Positions 44,101 to 51,843 of a stretch of 64,000 nucleotides of DNA are shown here, piece by piece. Origin of the DNA: Streptomyces sp. AC550_RSS872 (GTDB lineage Bacteria; Actinomycetota; Actinomycetes; Streptomycetales; Streptomycetaceae); the NCBI RefSeq assembly GCF_019049285.1, contig NZ_JAGMUL010000008.1:62001-126000 (forward strand), read 5' to 3'. Position 1 is the stretch's first letter, and the number at the start of each line of letters is the position of its first letter. The notes below the pieces were generated by a model that did not search any database, was not told the origin of the DNA, and worked only from the letters and a program-made list of their open reading frames with translations. A program made the position numbers and the translations under genes.

Positions 44101-44961
44101 TCACTGCCCGGCCAGGCCCGTGTGGGCCACGCCCGCCACGATCTGTCGCTGGAAGAAGACGAACACGACGATCAGGGGCAGGCCCGCCATCAGGCCGCCG
44201 GCCATGAGCTGGGCCCACTGGATGCCGTAGGAGTTCATGACGGTCGCGATGCCGTTCGGCATGGTCATCAGGTCGGGGTTGTTGGTCACCATGTAGGGCC
44301 AGAGGAAGTTGTTCCAGGAGGCGATGAAGGTGAAGATGCCGACCGCCGCGAGGGACGGGCGGGCGAGCGGGACGACGATGGTGAAGAAGACGCGCCAGCG
44401 GCCGGCGCCGTCGATGAACGCGGCCTCCTCCAGCTCGCGCGGGATGCCCTGGAAGAACTTGTAGAGGATGTAGACCATCGCGGCGGGCGCGCACTGGGGC
44501 AGGATCATGCCCCAGTAGGTGTCGACCATGCCCATCTGCTGGACGGTGGTGAAGAGCGGGACGCCGAGGACCGCCGGGGAGATCATCAGGCCTGCCATGA
44601 CGATGCCCATGAGGACGGTCCTGCCGCGGAACTCGGTGCGGGCGAAGCCGTATCCGGCCAGCGTGCTGACCGCCAGCACGACGGAGGTGACGCAGACCGA
44701 CACCACCAGGGAGTTGACGAACCAGTTGGTGATGTTGCCGGTCTCCCACAGCGCTTTCCACGCCTGGGCCGTCCAGACCTCCGGCAGCCAGTGCGGCGGG
44801 ATCGCGGCCGCCTCCGCCTCGGCCTTGAACGAGGTGAGCAGGGCCGCGGCGATCGGGGCCACGAAGACGGCGGAGACGGCGACGCCGAGGATCGTGAGGA
44901 TGATCTGGCTGGGCGTCCAGGGCTTACGGGGGCTCTTGCGGAGCGGTACGGCGGTGGTCAT
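44101..44961 (-). CDS. Carbohydrate ABC transporter permease, MalG type
   Basis: A 286-residue CUT1 permease with six helices and the ATPase-docking loop ELEEAAFIDGAGRWRVFFTI. It forms the channel with the permease encoded just upstream; start and stop overlap by four bases (ATGA). The ATPase of this importer is not in the operon, as usual in Streptomyces where a shared MsiK-type ATPase serves many sugar importers. The context of GH43 and GH51 enzymes suggests arabino-oligosaccharides as cargo. Confidence 0.87.
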   Translation of the reverse strand: MTTAVPLRKSPRKPWTPSQIILTILGVAVSAVFVAPIAAALLTSFKAEAEAAAIPPHWLPEVWTAQAWKALWETGNITNWFVNSLVVSVCVTSVVLAVSTLAGYGFARTEFRGRTVLMGIVMAGLMISPAVLGVPLFTTVQQMGMVDTYWGMILPQCAPAAMVYILYKFFQGIPRELEEAAFIDGAGRWRVFFTIVVPLARPSLAAVGIFTFIASWNNFLWPYMVTNNPDLMTMPNGIATVMNSYGIQWAQLMAGGLMAGLPLIVVFVFFQRQIVAGVAHTGLAGQ

Positions 44962-45914
44962 CGGCCGCCCTCCTCACGGTTGCGCAGCAGCCACATCCGC
45001 GCCAGGGCGACGACTGCGATGATCACGAAGAAGATGATGGACATCGCGGAGGCGTAGCCCACGCGGTAGCTGGTGAAGCCCTGTTCGAGGGTGTACTGGA
45101 CGAAGGAGCGGGTGCTGAGCTCCGGTCCCGGTGAGAAGTCCATCATCACGACGGCCTGGTCGAAGAGCTGGAGCGAGGCGAGGATCTGGAGGGCGATCAC
45201 CAGGCCGGTGATGTTGCGCAGCATCGGCAGCGTGATGTGGACCATGCGGTGCCAGGCGTTCGCGCCGTCCAGTTTCGCGGCCTCGTAGAGGTGGTCGGGG
45301 ATGCCCTGGAGGGCGGCGAGGTAGAGCAGGAAGCTGAAGCCGACCGTCCACCAGAGGGTCTCGATGACGATGGCGAGCATCGCGTACGACTTGTCGGTCA
45401 GCCAGGGTGTGGTGAGGCCGAAGGTCTCGTTGATCAGGCCGATGCCCTGGGTGAAAAGCCACTGGAACATGTTGGCGGCGACCGTCGAGGGCAGCAGGAA
45501 CGGCACGAAGAAGCACAGCCGCCACAGCCATTTGCCGCGCTCGATGTTGTGGGCCAGCATCGCGAGCAGGAAGGCCAGGACCGTGATGCACGGGACGACC
45601 AGCAGCGTGAAGTAGGCGCTGTGGCCGAGCGCCTCCCACATCGCCGAGTCGTTCAGGGCCTCGCGGTAGTTGTCGAGGCCGACGAAGCTCGCGCCGTCGC
45701 CGGAGATGTTGGCGTCCGTGAAGCTGAGGTAGACGCCGCGCAGCAGCGGCCAGATCACGAACAGCGCGAAGAGCGCCAGGAACGGGGCGACGAACCAGCC
45801 TCCGTGCTGGAAGCCCTGCCTCCGGCGGACGGTCACGACGGCCGTCGCGGTCCTGGCGCGTGCCGGTGCGAGGGCGGTCCGTGCTCCGGTCGTCATGTGC
45901 GCGCCGGCCGTCAT
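44958..45914 (-). CDS. Carbohydrate ABC transporter permease, MalF type
   Basis: A 318-residue CUT1 permease: a basic N-terminus, then WFVAPFLALFALFVIWPLLR, five more helices and the docking loop HLYEAAKLDGANAWHRMVHI. The ATG at 45914 overlaps the stop of the binding-protein gene and GGAGGTG lies upstream; ATG at 45896 is an alternative. It is coupled to both neighbours. Confidence 0.87.
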   Translation of the reverse strand: MTAGAHMTTGARTALAPARARTATAVVTVRRRQGFQHGGWFVAPFLALFALFVIWPLLRGVYLSFTDANISGDGASFVGLDNYREALNDSAMWEALGHSAYFTLLVVPCITVLAFLLAMLAHNIERGKWLWRLCFFVPFLLPSTVAANMFQWLFTQGIGLINETFGLTTPWLTDKSYAMLAIVIETLWWTVGFSFLLYLAALQGIPDHLYEAAKLDGANAWHRMVHITLPMLRNITGLVIALQILASLQLFDQAVVMMDFSPGPELSTRSFVQYTLEQGFTSYRVGYASAMSIIFFVIIAVVALARMWLLRNREEGGR

Positions 45915-47260
45915 GCGACCGCACCTCCCTGCGCGGCGGTCCTGCCGTCCATCGGGTTCTTCGAGGCGAGGAGCTTGGTGAGGTGGCTCTTCATCGTCCG
46001 TGCGACCTTGTCCGGCTCGGCGGAGCCCGTCGTCGAGGAGACGACGACCGGACCGAGATCCTGGGCGAGGACGCCGGTGGAGCCCGCGAACCACACCTTC
46101 GGCTCGGTGGCCTGGTGGTCCATGGCGCTGACGTACTGGTTCTGCGGGGTGAGCTTCTTGTACGCGTCCGTGGCGAGCGTCGGCGTGTACGCGGGGATGT
46201 GGCCGCCGGCCGCCCACTGGAGGGCGTGCTTGACGACGTAGGCGGCGAGTTCGTGGGCGCCCTCGTTGGCGGCGCCGCCGCGGTCCGACTGGTGCGGCAG
46301 GACGAAGGCGTGCGACTCGGCGTGGGTGGCCTGCCTGCCGAAGACGGGCGGCAGCGGGGTCGCGCCGTAGTCGAGCTTCGCTCCGGAGAAGACCGGCACG
46401 GACCAGTTGCCCTCCCAGGTGAAGGGGGCGCCGTTGACGAACTGTTCTCCCGTGGGCGCGCCGGGGATGACGTACCCGTCGGTGACGTGCCTGCGCAGGA
46501 ACTCCAGGACCTGGGTGGCCTTGTCGGTGTCGAAGAGGACCTCGGTGTCGGTGTCGTCGAACCACTTCCCGCCGAGCTGGGTGTAGAAGGTGACGAAGAA
46601 CCACCACTGGAAGTTCTGGTCGTTGGTCCACAGACCGATCGTCTGGAAGCCCTTCTTCTGGACGGCCTTGGCCTTCCTCAGGACGTCGAACCACTCGTCC
46701 GTGGAGGTGACCGGGATCATCCGGCCGTCGTCGCCGAGCAGGTCGGCCTTCTTCAGGACGTCCTTGCGGTAGAAGCAGAGCTGGACGTGGATGTCGAGCG
46801 GGAGGGCGTAGAGCTTGCCGTCGATGACGCCGCGCCGCCACAGCTCCGGCTTGAAGTCCTGCTCCCGTACGCCGTACTCGGCGAGCAGTTCCACGTCCCA
46901 GGGGTCCAGGAGACGGCCCGGCGAGAAGCCGGTGACCCGGCCCATGTGCATGACGCCGAGGTCGGGTGCGCGGTTGCCGGCGGCGGCCATGGCGAGCTTG
47001 GTGTAGAAGGGGTTGCCCCACTGGAGGGTGGAGTCCTTCACGTCGATACCGGGGCCGGCCTTGCGGAAGGCGTCCAGCATCGCGATCATGTTGGCGCCGT
47101 CGCCGCCGCTGAAGAGGTTCCAGTAACGCACGCGGGTGTGTGCGCTGGAGGCGAGCGCGTCGGCCCCGGTCCCGAGCGCCGCGAAGCCGAAGCTGCCGGC
47201 CACCGCCAAGCCGCCTGCCGCGGCGAGGAGTTGCCTGCGATTCAGGTCAGGTCGTCCCAT
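45911..47260 (-). CDS. Carbohydrate ABC transporter extracellular binding protein (Tat signal)
   Basis: A 449-residue family 1 solute-binding protein. The N-terminus MGRPDLNRRQLLAAAGGLAV has a twin-arginine motif; the hydrophobic stretch ends near ADALASSA without a lipobox cysteine, so anchoring is unclear. Mature features: VRYWNLFSGGDGANMIAMLD and ALPLDIHVQLCFYRKDVL, typical of oligosaccharide binders. The ATG at 47260 follows GGGGA. The IclR-like site TGTTCGAGATATCGG ends 13 bases upstream, overlapping the leader, and an AAGCGCTT palindrome lies at 47325. Confidence 0.87.
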   Translation of the reverse strand: MGRPDLNRRQLLAAAGGLAVAGSFGFAALGTGADALASSAHTRVRYWNLFSGGDGANMIAMLDAFRKAGPGIDVKDSTLQWGNPFYTKLAMAAAGNRAPDLGVMHMGRVTGFSPGRLLDPWDVELLAEYGVREQDFKPELWRRGVIDGKLYALPLDIHVQLCFYRKDVLKKADLLGDDGRMIPVTSTDEWFDVLRKAKAVQKKGFQTIGLWTNDQNFQWWFFVTFYTQLGGKWFDDTDTEVLFDTDKATQVLEFLRRHVTDGYVIPGAPTGEQFVNGAPFTWEGNWSVPVFSGAKLDYGATPLPPVFGRQATHAESHAFVLPHQSDRGGAANEGAHELAAYVVKHALQWAAGGHIPAYTPTLATDAYKKLTPQNQYVSAMDHQATEPKVWFAGSTGVLAQDLGPVVVSSTTGSAEPDKVARTMKSHLTKLLASKNPMDGRTAAQGGAVA

Positions 47261-47273
47261 TCCCCGCCCTAAC

Positions 47274-47311
47274 TGTTCGAGATATCGGATCGCGCCCGCA
47301 ACTTCGAACGG
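47274..47311. promoter_or_regulatory. Paired IclR-like motifs before the oligosaccharide importer
   Basis: TGTTCGAGATATCGG at 47274-47288 (plus strand) and, read on the minus strand, CCGTTCGAAGTTGCG at 47297-47311. It is the best match to the regulon consensus in the window and lies at the importer operon leader. Confidence 0.6.
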
Positions 47312-47415
47312 GACCGTAGGCTGCAAGCGCTTTCTAGTCAATGGGTCGTGCACGAATTCGGAGCGGCGTCCGAGCGCAGAGCACCCCTCACGAAGCCACC
47401 TACGGTCCGGCAACG

Positions 47416-47470
47416 CCCTTAGGCCCTGTCGTTTGGATCACCCCGGCGTCCAAACGACAGGGCCTAAGGG
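47416..47470. repeat. Perfect 22-bp inverted repeat with 11-base loop
   Basis: Arms 47416-47437 and 47449-47470 are exact reverse complements; the core is GGCCCTGTCGTTTGGA. Strings of this type are familiar as ends of Streptomyces insertion elements, so this may be two terminal repeats with the middle lost. It could also terminate transcription from both sides. The element origin is inferred. Confidence 0.65.
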
Positions 47471-47536
47471 GACCAATCCCGGCCCCACCCGCGGAGCGCT
47501 TGGTTCCCGGTTGAACTACGGTCGCCGGATCGCATG

Positions 47537-47558
47537 ACGCGGACACGCGGGTCCGCGT
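47537..47558. promoter_or_regulatory. Inverted repeat before the ImmA/IrrE-like gene
   Basis: ACGCGGAC (47537-47544) and GTCCGCGT (47551-47558) with a six-base spacer, 44 bases before the ATG at 47603. A candidate operator; no regulator is encoded next to it. Confidence 0.4.
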
Positions 47559-47602
47559 AGGCTCGAACGGCCCGCCGAGCGGCGGGGGAAACAGGGGGTG
47601 CG

Positions 47603-48244
47603 ATGGACATCGCGGGCGCGCGCAAGAGGGCGGCCCGGGTCGCTTCGGTGCTACGGCTGCGGCGCTCACGCTCCGCTTCCGCGATGCGCGACCTGGCCTC
47701 CGATCTGAGCGCCGCACTGCGTGCCAGACCCCATCCCCCGGCCGATGTCCGCGAGTTGTGCCACGCGCTGTGCGCGGAGATGAGCGCGCGGCGCGGCGAG
47801 CGGCCCGTCGAGCTGCGGTTCGAGCGGTTCCCCGACGAGATCGAAGTGACCGGGCTGTGGGTGGAGTTCCAGGACTTCGACCTGGTCATCGTCGAGGAGC
47901 GGGCCGAGGCGATGCAGCAACTGGTCATCCTCGGCCATGAGTTGTGGCATCTGCACGCCGGTCACGGCCACCACCACACCGACGGTACGGCCGCCGCCCA
48001 CGCCCTCGCCGGCACGCCCGGCTGGAAGGACGCCGCCCTCACGGTGGCCGCCCGCAACGGTTCCCGGGAGCGGGACGAGTCCGAGGCCGACGACTTCGGG
48101 CACCGGTTGGCGGCCGCGTTCCGGCCGCTGCTGTCCGGGCGGGGGGCGCAGCCACCGCTCGGGCCGGTGCAGCGGTCGATGGGGTATCGCGGGAGCGGGA
48201 GTGCGAGCGGGGCCGGGAGCAGAAACGGGAGAGTGGGGCGGTGA
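47603..48244 (+). CDS. ImmA/IrrE-like zinc metallopeptidase (toxin-family label)
   Basis: A 213-residue soluble protein. A HExxH zinc motif reads HELWH at residues 112-116 in LVILGHELWHLHAGHGHHH, with E159-rich RDESEADDFGHRLAAAF later supplying a likely third ligand (the ESEADDF context is typical). Such ImmA/IrrE-like domains cleave repressors or act as sensors; relatives in Streptomyces are often labelled toxin component. The C-terminus is Gly/Ser/Arg-rich. Its stop overlaps the start of the membrane protein gene (GTGA). Usually an XRE repressor gene is adjacent; none is seen here. Confidence 0.75.
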   Translation: MDIAGARKRAARVASVLRLRRSRSASAMRDLASDLSAALRARPHPPADVRELCHALCAEMSARRGERPVELRFERFPDEIEVTGLWVEFQDFDLVIVEERAEAMQQLVILGHELWHLHAGHGHHHTDGTAAAHALAGTPGWKDAALTVAARNGSRERDESEADDFGHRLAAAFRPLLSGRGAQPPLGPVQRSMGYRGSGSASGAGSRNGRVGR

Positions 48245-49563
48245 CCTGGGCGACCGGGCCGGCGTCGGGGCCGGTGGCGGAGTCGGTGACCGGGCTGGCG
48301 TCCGAGTCGGTGACCGGGCTGGCGTCCGAGTCGGTGACCGGGCTGGCGTCGGCCTCGGAGAGGCTCTTCGGCGACGTGCAGATCTCCTTCTGGATCCCGA
48401 CCGTCGCCCTCACCGCCGCCCTGGCGATCAAGCTGCCCAGCATCGTCAGGATGTGGCGGGACCCGCTGCTGCGCGCCGTCGGCGGTCTGCTGCTGTTCGC
48501 CTGCGCCGTGTTCGTCTTCGCCGCCCCGAGCACCATCGCCTGGACCAACCGCGTGACGGGCGTACCGAACATCTCGGCGCCCTGGGTGTACTCGCTCATC
48601 ACCGCGCTGTGCGCGTCCTGGCTGCTGCTGATCATCGCCTGGCGCAACGGCCTGGCCAACCGCTCGGCCGCGACGCGCCGCGCGACGCGCTGGGTCGTCT
48701 CCGTCTACGCGGGTGTGGTCGTCACCCTGTGGGTGCTCTTCGCCCTCGCCGACGCCCCCGTGGAACGGCTGCGGGACCTGGACACGTACTACGCCACGAC
48801 GCCGTTCATGCGCGAGCAGATCCTGCTCTACCTGCTCGCCCACACCGTGGCCTGCACGATCACGGCCCGGCTGATCTGGAACTGGATCCGCACCGACGGC
48901 CTGGACGCATGGCTGCGCTGGGGCCTGAGGTTCCTGGGCGTCGGCTACGCGACGAACCTGCTCTTCGACGCGTCCAAGCTCAGCGCCGTCGTCGCCCGGT
49001 GGACGGGCCACGACCTGGACTGGCTGAGCACCTACCTGGCGCCGTCGGCGGCCTGTGTCTCCGCCTCCCTGGTCGCGGTGGGCTTCATCATCCCGCACGT
49101 GGGCCAGTACCTGCACGAGCACTGGCGGATCCGGCTGCGCCACCGGCACCTGCGGACCCTCTCCGCGCTGATGCGGTCGGTCAGCGCCGCCCGCGAGCCG
49201 TTCACCCTGCGCGGCACCGCGGAACTGCGGCTGATCCGCCGGGAGACGTTCATCCGCGACGCGCTGCTCCAGGTGTCCCGGCACCTCGACGAGAACCTGC
49301 GCGCACGGTCGTACGACGCGGCCCTCGGCCTCGGTTTCGGGCCCGCGCGGGCGGAGGCCCTCGCGGCTGCCGTCATGCTGCTGGACGCCGTCGACACCCG
49401 GCGGCAATCCCCGGAGGCCGACGCCGGCGCCTCTCCGTCCGGCCCCGACACCGCGTATCTGCTGCGGGAGATCCAGGCCGTGTCCCGAGCCCTCCGTCAT
49501 CCCGAAGACATCGAGGCGGTACGCGCCCGAGCGACCGCCCCGGCAGAGAGTGCCTCCGCATGA
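48241..49563 (+). CDS. MAB_1171c family integral membrane protein
   Basis: A 440-residue protein with seven or so helices, e.g. LLLFACAVFVFAAPSTIAW and VVSVYAGVVVTLWVLFALAD, then a cytoplasmic C-terminal domain containing RHLRTLSALMRSVSAAREPF and RLIRRETFIRDALLQVSRHL. This is the layout of the family called MAB_1171c-like putative transporters; function unknown. The N-terminal extension carries a threefold repeat ESVTGLAS from a 24-bp DNA repeat. GTG start at 48241, coupled to both neighbours by four-base overlaps. Confidence 0.75.
   Translation: MTWATGPASGPVAESVTGLASESVTGLASESVTGLASASERLFGDVQISFWIPTVALTAALAIKLPSIVRMWRDPLLRAVGGLLLFACAVFVFAAPSTIAWTNRVTGVPNISAPWVYSLITALCASWLLLIIAWRNGLANRSAATRRATRWVVSVYAGVVVTLWVLFALADAPVERLRDLDTYYATTPFMREQILLYLLAHTVACTITARLIWNWIRTDGLDAWLRWGLRFLGVGYATNLLFDASKLSAVVARWTGHDLDWLSTYLAPSAACVSASLVAVGFIIPHVGQYLHEHWRIRLRHRHLRTLSALMRSVSAAREPFTLRGTAELRLIRRETFIRDALLQVSRHLDENLRARSYDAALGLGFGPARAEALAAAVMLLDAVDTRRQSPEADAGASPSGPDTAYLLREIQAVSRALRHPEDIEAVRARATAPAESASA
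48280..48350 (+). repeat. Three tandem 24-bp repeats in a coding region
   Basis: The unit GAGTCGGTGACCGGGCTGGC plus GTCC starts at 48280, 48304 and 48328; the third copy lacks the last base. It encodes ESVTGLAS three times, just before the first membrane segment. Copy number may vary between strains because units are identical. Confidence 0.85.
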
Positions 49564-50966
49564 ACGAACGCCCCGCCCCAGACGTCAGAACCGCCGTCGT
49601 CCTGGGGGGATCCCACACCGGCATGCTCGCGGCCCGCGCGCTCGCCGGTTTCGCCGACCGCGTGGTCGTCGTCGACCGGGACGCCCTGCCCGACGGCCCC
49701 GAGCCCCGCAAGGGGCTGCCGCAGGCGCGGCACGCGCACATGCTGTGGTCGGGCGGGGTACGGGCCATGGAGGAACTGCTCCCCGGGATCACCGAGGTGC
49801 TCCGGGCCGCCGGAGCGCAGCGGCTGCCCGTCACGACCGACGTGGTCGCCATGTCGGCACGGGGCTGGTTCCGCCGCTGGCCCGAGTCGCACCATGTGAT
49901 CCTGGCCGGCCGGGACCTGCTGGACGCGACGATCCGCGCGCAGGTCCTCGCCGACGAGCGGATCGAACTGGTCGAGCGGGCTGAGGCGGTCGGGCTGACC
50001 GGCTCGGCCGCCGCCGTGACGGGCGTACGCGTCCGCACCGACGACGGCGCCGAACGCACCCTGCCCGCCTGCCTGGTCGTCGACGCCACCGGCCGCGGCT
50101 CCGGGGCACCCAAGTGGCTCTCGGAGCTGGGTCTTCCCACCCCCGAGCGCCGCGAGGTCGACTCCGGGCTGGTGTACGCCAGTCGCCTCTACCTCGCCCC
50201 CGAGCATGCCCGGGACGGCTTCCCGGTCGTCAACGTGCAGCCCGACCCGCGCGACGGCGGGCCGGGCCGGGCGGGATTCCTGCTGCCGATCGAGAACGGC
50301 CGGTGGATCGTCACCCTCTCCGGCACCCGCGGCGGCGAACCGCCCGCCACGGCCGAGGACTTCGCCCCGTTCGCCCGCGAGAAGCTGCGCCACCCGCTGA
50401 TCGGCGAACTCATCGAGAACGCCGAGCCCCTGTCCCCCGTCTCCTGCACCCGCACCACCGTCAACCGCCGCTTCTTCTACGAGCGGATGCCGGCCTGGCC
50501 GGAGAACCTCGTCGTCCTCGGCGACGCCCTCGCCGCCTTCAACCCGGTCTACGGCCACGGCCTCGCGGTCGCCGCCCAGAGCGCCCTGATCCTGCGGGAC
50601 ATGACACGCCGTCACCCCCCGACGGCCCCCGGCCTGGCCCGCCGCGTCCAACGAGCGGTGACCCGCCCGGTCGCCGCCGCCTGGGACATGGCCATCGGCC
50701 AGGACGTCTTCTACCCCGGTGCGACGGAGGCCGGCCCCACCCCGCGGGAGCGCCTGGTCGCCGCCTACGTGGCCCGCCTCATGCACACCGCCACCGGCAA
50801 CGGCCGCATCGCCCGCCGAGTGACGGACGTGACCTCCCTGGAGCGCGGCGCCGAAGTCCTCCTGACCCCGTCCGTCCTCCTGGCCGCCGCGATCGGCCCC
50901 CTCAAGCAACCGCTGAAGGGGCCACCGCTGACGGCGGAGGAACGGAAGGCGGGAGGGCTGGTCTGA
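49560..50966 (+). CDS. FAD-dependent monooxygenase (squalene epoxidase/halogenase-like fold)
   Basis: A 468-residue flavoprotein. The dinucleotide-binding loop is GGSHTG at residues 16-21 in VVLGGSHTGMLAARAL, then VVVVDRDALP; DATGRGS and VLGDALAAFNPVYGHGL mark the FAD-binding GD motif of class A monooxygenases. The tail has an amphipathic stretch that could touch the membrane. It is translationally coupled to the MAB_1171c-type protein (ATGA). The substrate is unknown; the trio might act together on a lipid or signalling molecule. Confidence 0.82.
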   Translation: MNERPAPDVRTAVVLGGSHTGMLAARALAGFADRVVVVDRDALPDGPEPRKGLPQARHAHMLWSGGVRAMEELLPGITEVLRAAGAQRLPVTTDVVAMSARGWFRRWPESHHVILAGRDLLDATIRAQVLADERIELVERAEAVGLTGSAAAVTGVRVRTDDGAERTLPACLVVDATGRGSGAPKWLSELGLPTPERREVDSGLVYASRLYLAPEHARDGFPVVNVQPDPRDGGPGRAGFLLPIENGRWIVTLSGTRGGEPPATAEDFAPFAREKLRHPLIGELIENAEPLSPVSCTRTTVNRRFFYERMPAWPENLVVLGDALAAFNPVYGHGLAVAAQSALILRDMTRRHPPTAPGLARRVQRAVTRPVAAAWDMAIGQDVFYPGATEAGPTPRERLVAAYVARLMHTATGNGRIARRVTDVTSLERGAEVLLTPSVLLAAAIGPLKQPLKGPPLTAEERKAGGLV

Positions 50967-50991
50967 GGGGAGGGGCGGGCGGCGGGCGGGG

Positions 50992-51843
50992 TCAGCCCTT
51001 GAAGGCCGGTTGCGCCAGCCCCTTGCCCGCGCCCGGGATCACGAACACCGAGCCCGCCAGCGCGGGCGGCGACGTGAGGCCCACGCGGGCCGTGGTGATG
51101 TAGAGGTCGGTCAGGTCGGGGCCGGCGAAGGTGCAGGCCGTGACCCGGGGGACGGGGAGCGGGATCACGCGGTCCAGTTCGCCGGCCGGCGTGTAGCGGC
51201 GTACGGAGGCGCCCTCCCACAGGGCCACCCAGACGCAGCCCTCGGCGTCGACGGTGAGGCCGTCGGGGAGGCCTGCGCCGTCCTCGATCTCGGCGAAGGG
51301 GCGCCGGTTCACGGCGCGGCCGTCCGTGAAGTCGAAGACGTCCACGCGGCGAGTGGGCGTGTCGGTGTAGTACATGAGGCTTCCGTCCGGGCTCCAGCCC
51401 GTGCCGTTGCTCACCGCGACGTCGTCGAGGATCACGTCGACCGTGCCGTCACCGGTGATCCGGGACAGCGTGCCGCCGCCCGGGGCCTCGTCGTAGCGCA
51501 TGGTGCCGGCCCACAGGGAGCCGTCCGGGGCGACGGCGGCGTCGTTGGCGCGGCGGCCGGGGACGGGCTCGTGGTGCAGCCAGCGGAAGGTGTCGTCCGG
51601 GTCGAGCAGTCCGACGCCGTCCCGCAGGTTCAGCACCAGGCCGCCGCCGGCGCGCGGCTTGACGGCGCCGACGTGCTGCGGGGTCGTACGGACCGAGCGA
51701 CGGCCCGAGACGGGGTCGTACGTGTGGATCCGTGATCCCAGGATGTCGATCCAGATCAGCCGGCCGCTCGCCGGGTCCCAGGTCGGGCCCTCACCGAGCT
51801 CCGCCTCCGCCCGTACCGCCACCTCGTACGCGGTCGTCGTCAT
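50992..51843 (-). CDS. SMP-30/gluconolactonase family sugar lactonase
   Basis: A 283-residue six-bladed propeller. Metal-ligand and signature segments: AELGEGPTWDPASGRLIWID with E near the start, RRANDAAVAPDGSLWAGTM, VSNGTGWSPDGSLMYYTDT and GLPDGLTVDAEGCVWVALW. It should hydrolyse an aldonolactone to the acid, the step between the zinc dehydrogenase and the dehydratase at 21-24 kb. The ATG at 51843 overlaps the stop of iclR (ATGA). It stands 30 kb away from the other pathway genes but shares the motif. Confidence 0.87.
   Translation of the reverse strand: MTTTAYEVAVRAEAELGEGPTWDPASGRLIWIDILGSRIHTYDPVSGRRSVRTTPQHVGAVKPRAGGGLVLNLRDGVGLLDPDDTFRWLHHEPVPGRRANDAAVAPDGSLWAGTMRYDEAPGGGTLSRITGDGTVDVILDDVAVSNGTGWSPDGSLMYYTDTPTRRVDVFDFTDGRAVNRRPFAEIEDGAGLPDGLTVDAEGCVWVALWEGASVRRYTPAGELDRVIPLPVPRVTACTFAGPDLTDLYITTARVGLTSPPALAGSVFVIPGAGKGLAQPAFKG

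Larger units (their letters stand above)
47261..47602. other. Control region between importer operon and ImmA/IrrE-like operon
   Basis: No gene in these 342 bases. On the importer side: the paired IclR-like motifs (47274-47311) and a short LacI-like palindrome AAGCGCTT (47325-47332). In the middle: a perfect inverted repeat (47416-47470). On the other side: an 8-bp inverted repeat (47537-47558) before the metallopeptidase gene. Confidence 0.6.

Noticed and set aside
47475..47520. Possible second inverted repeat around CCAATCCCGG and GGTTCCCGGTTG
   Set aside because: Arms pair only with several mismatches; no consistent structure.
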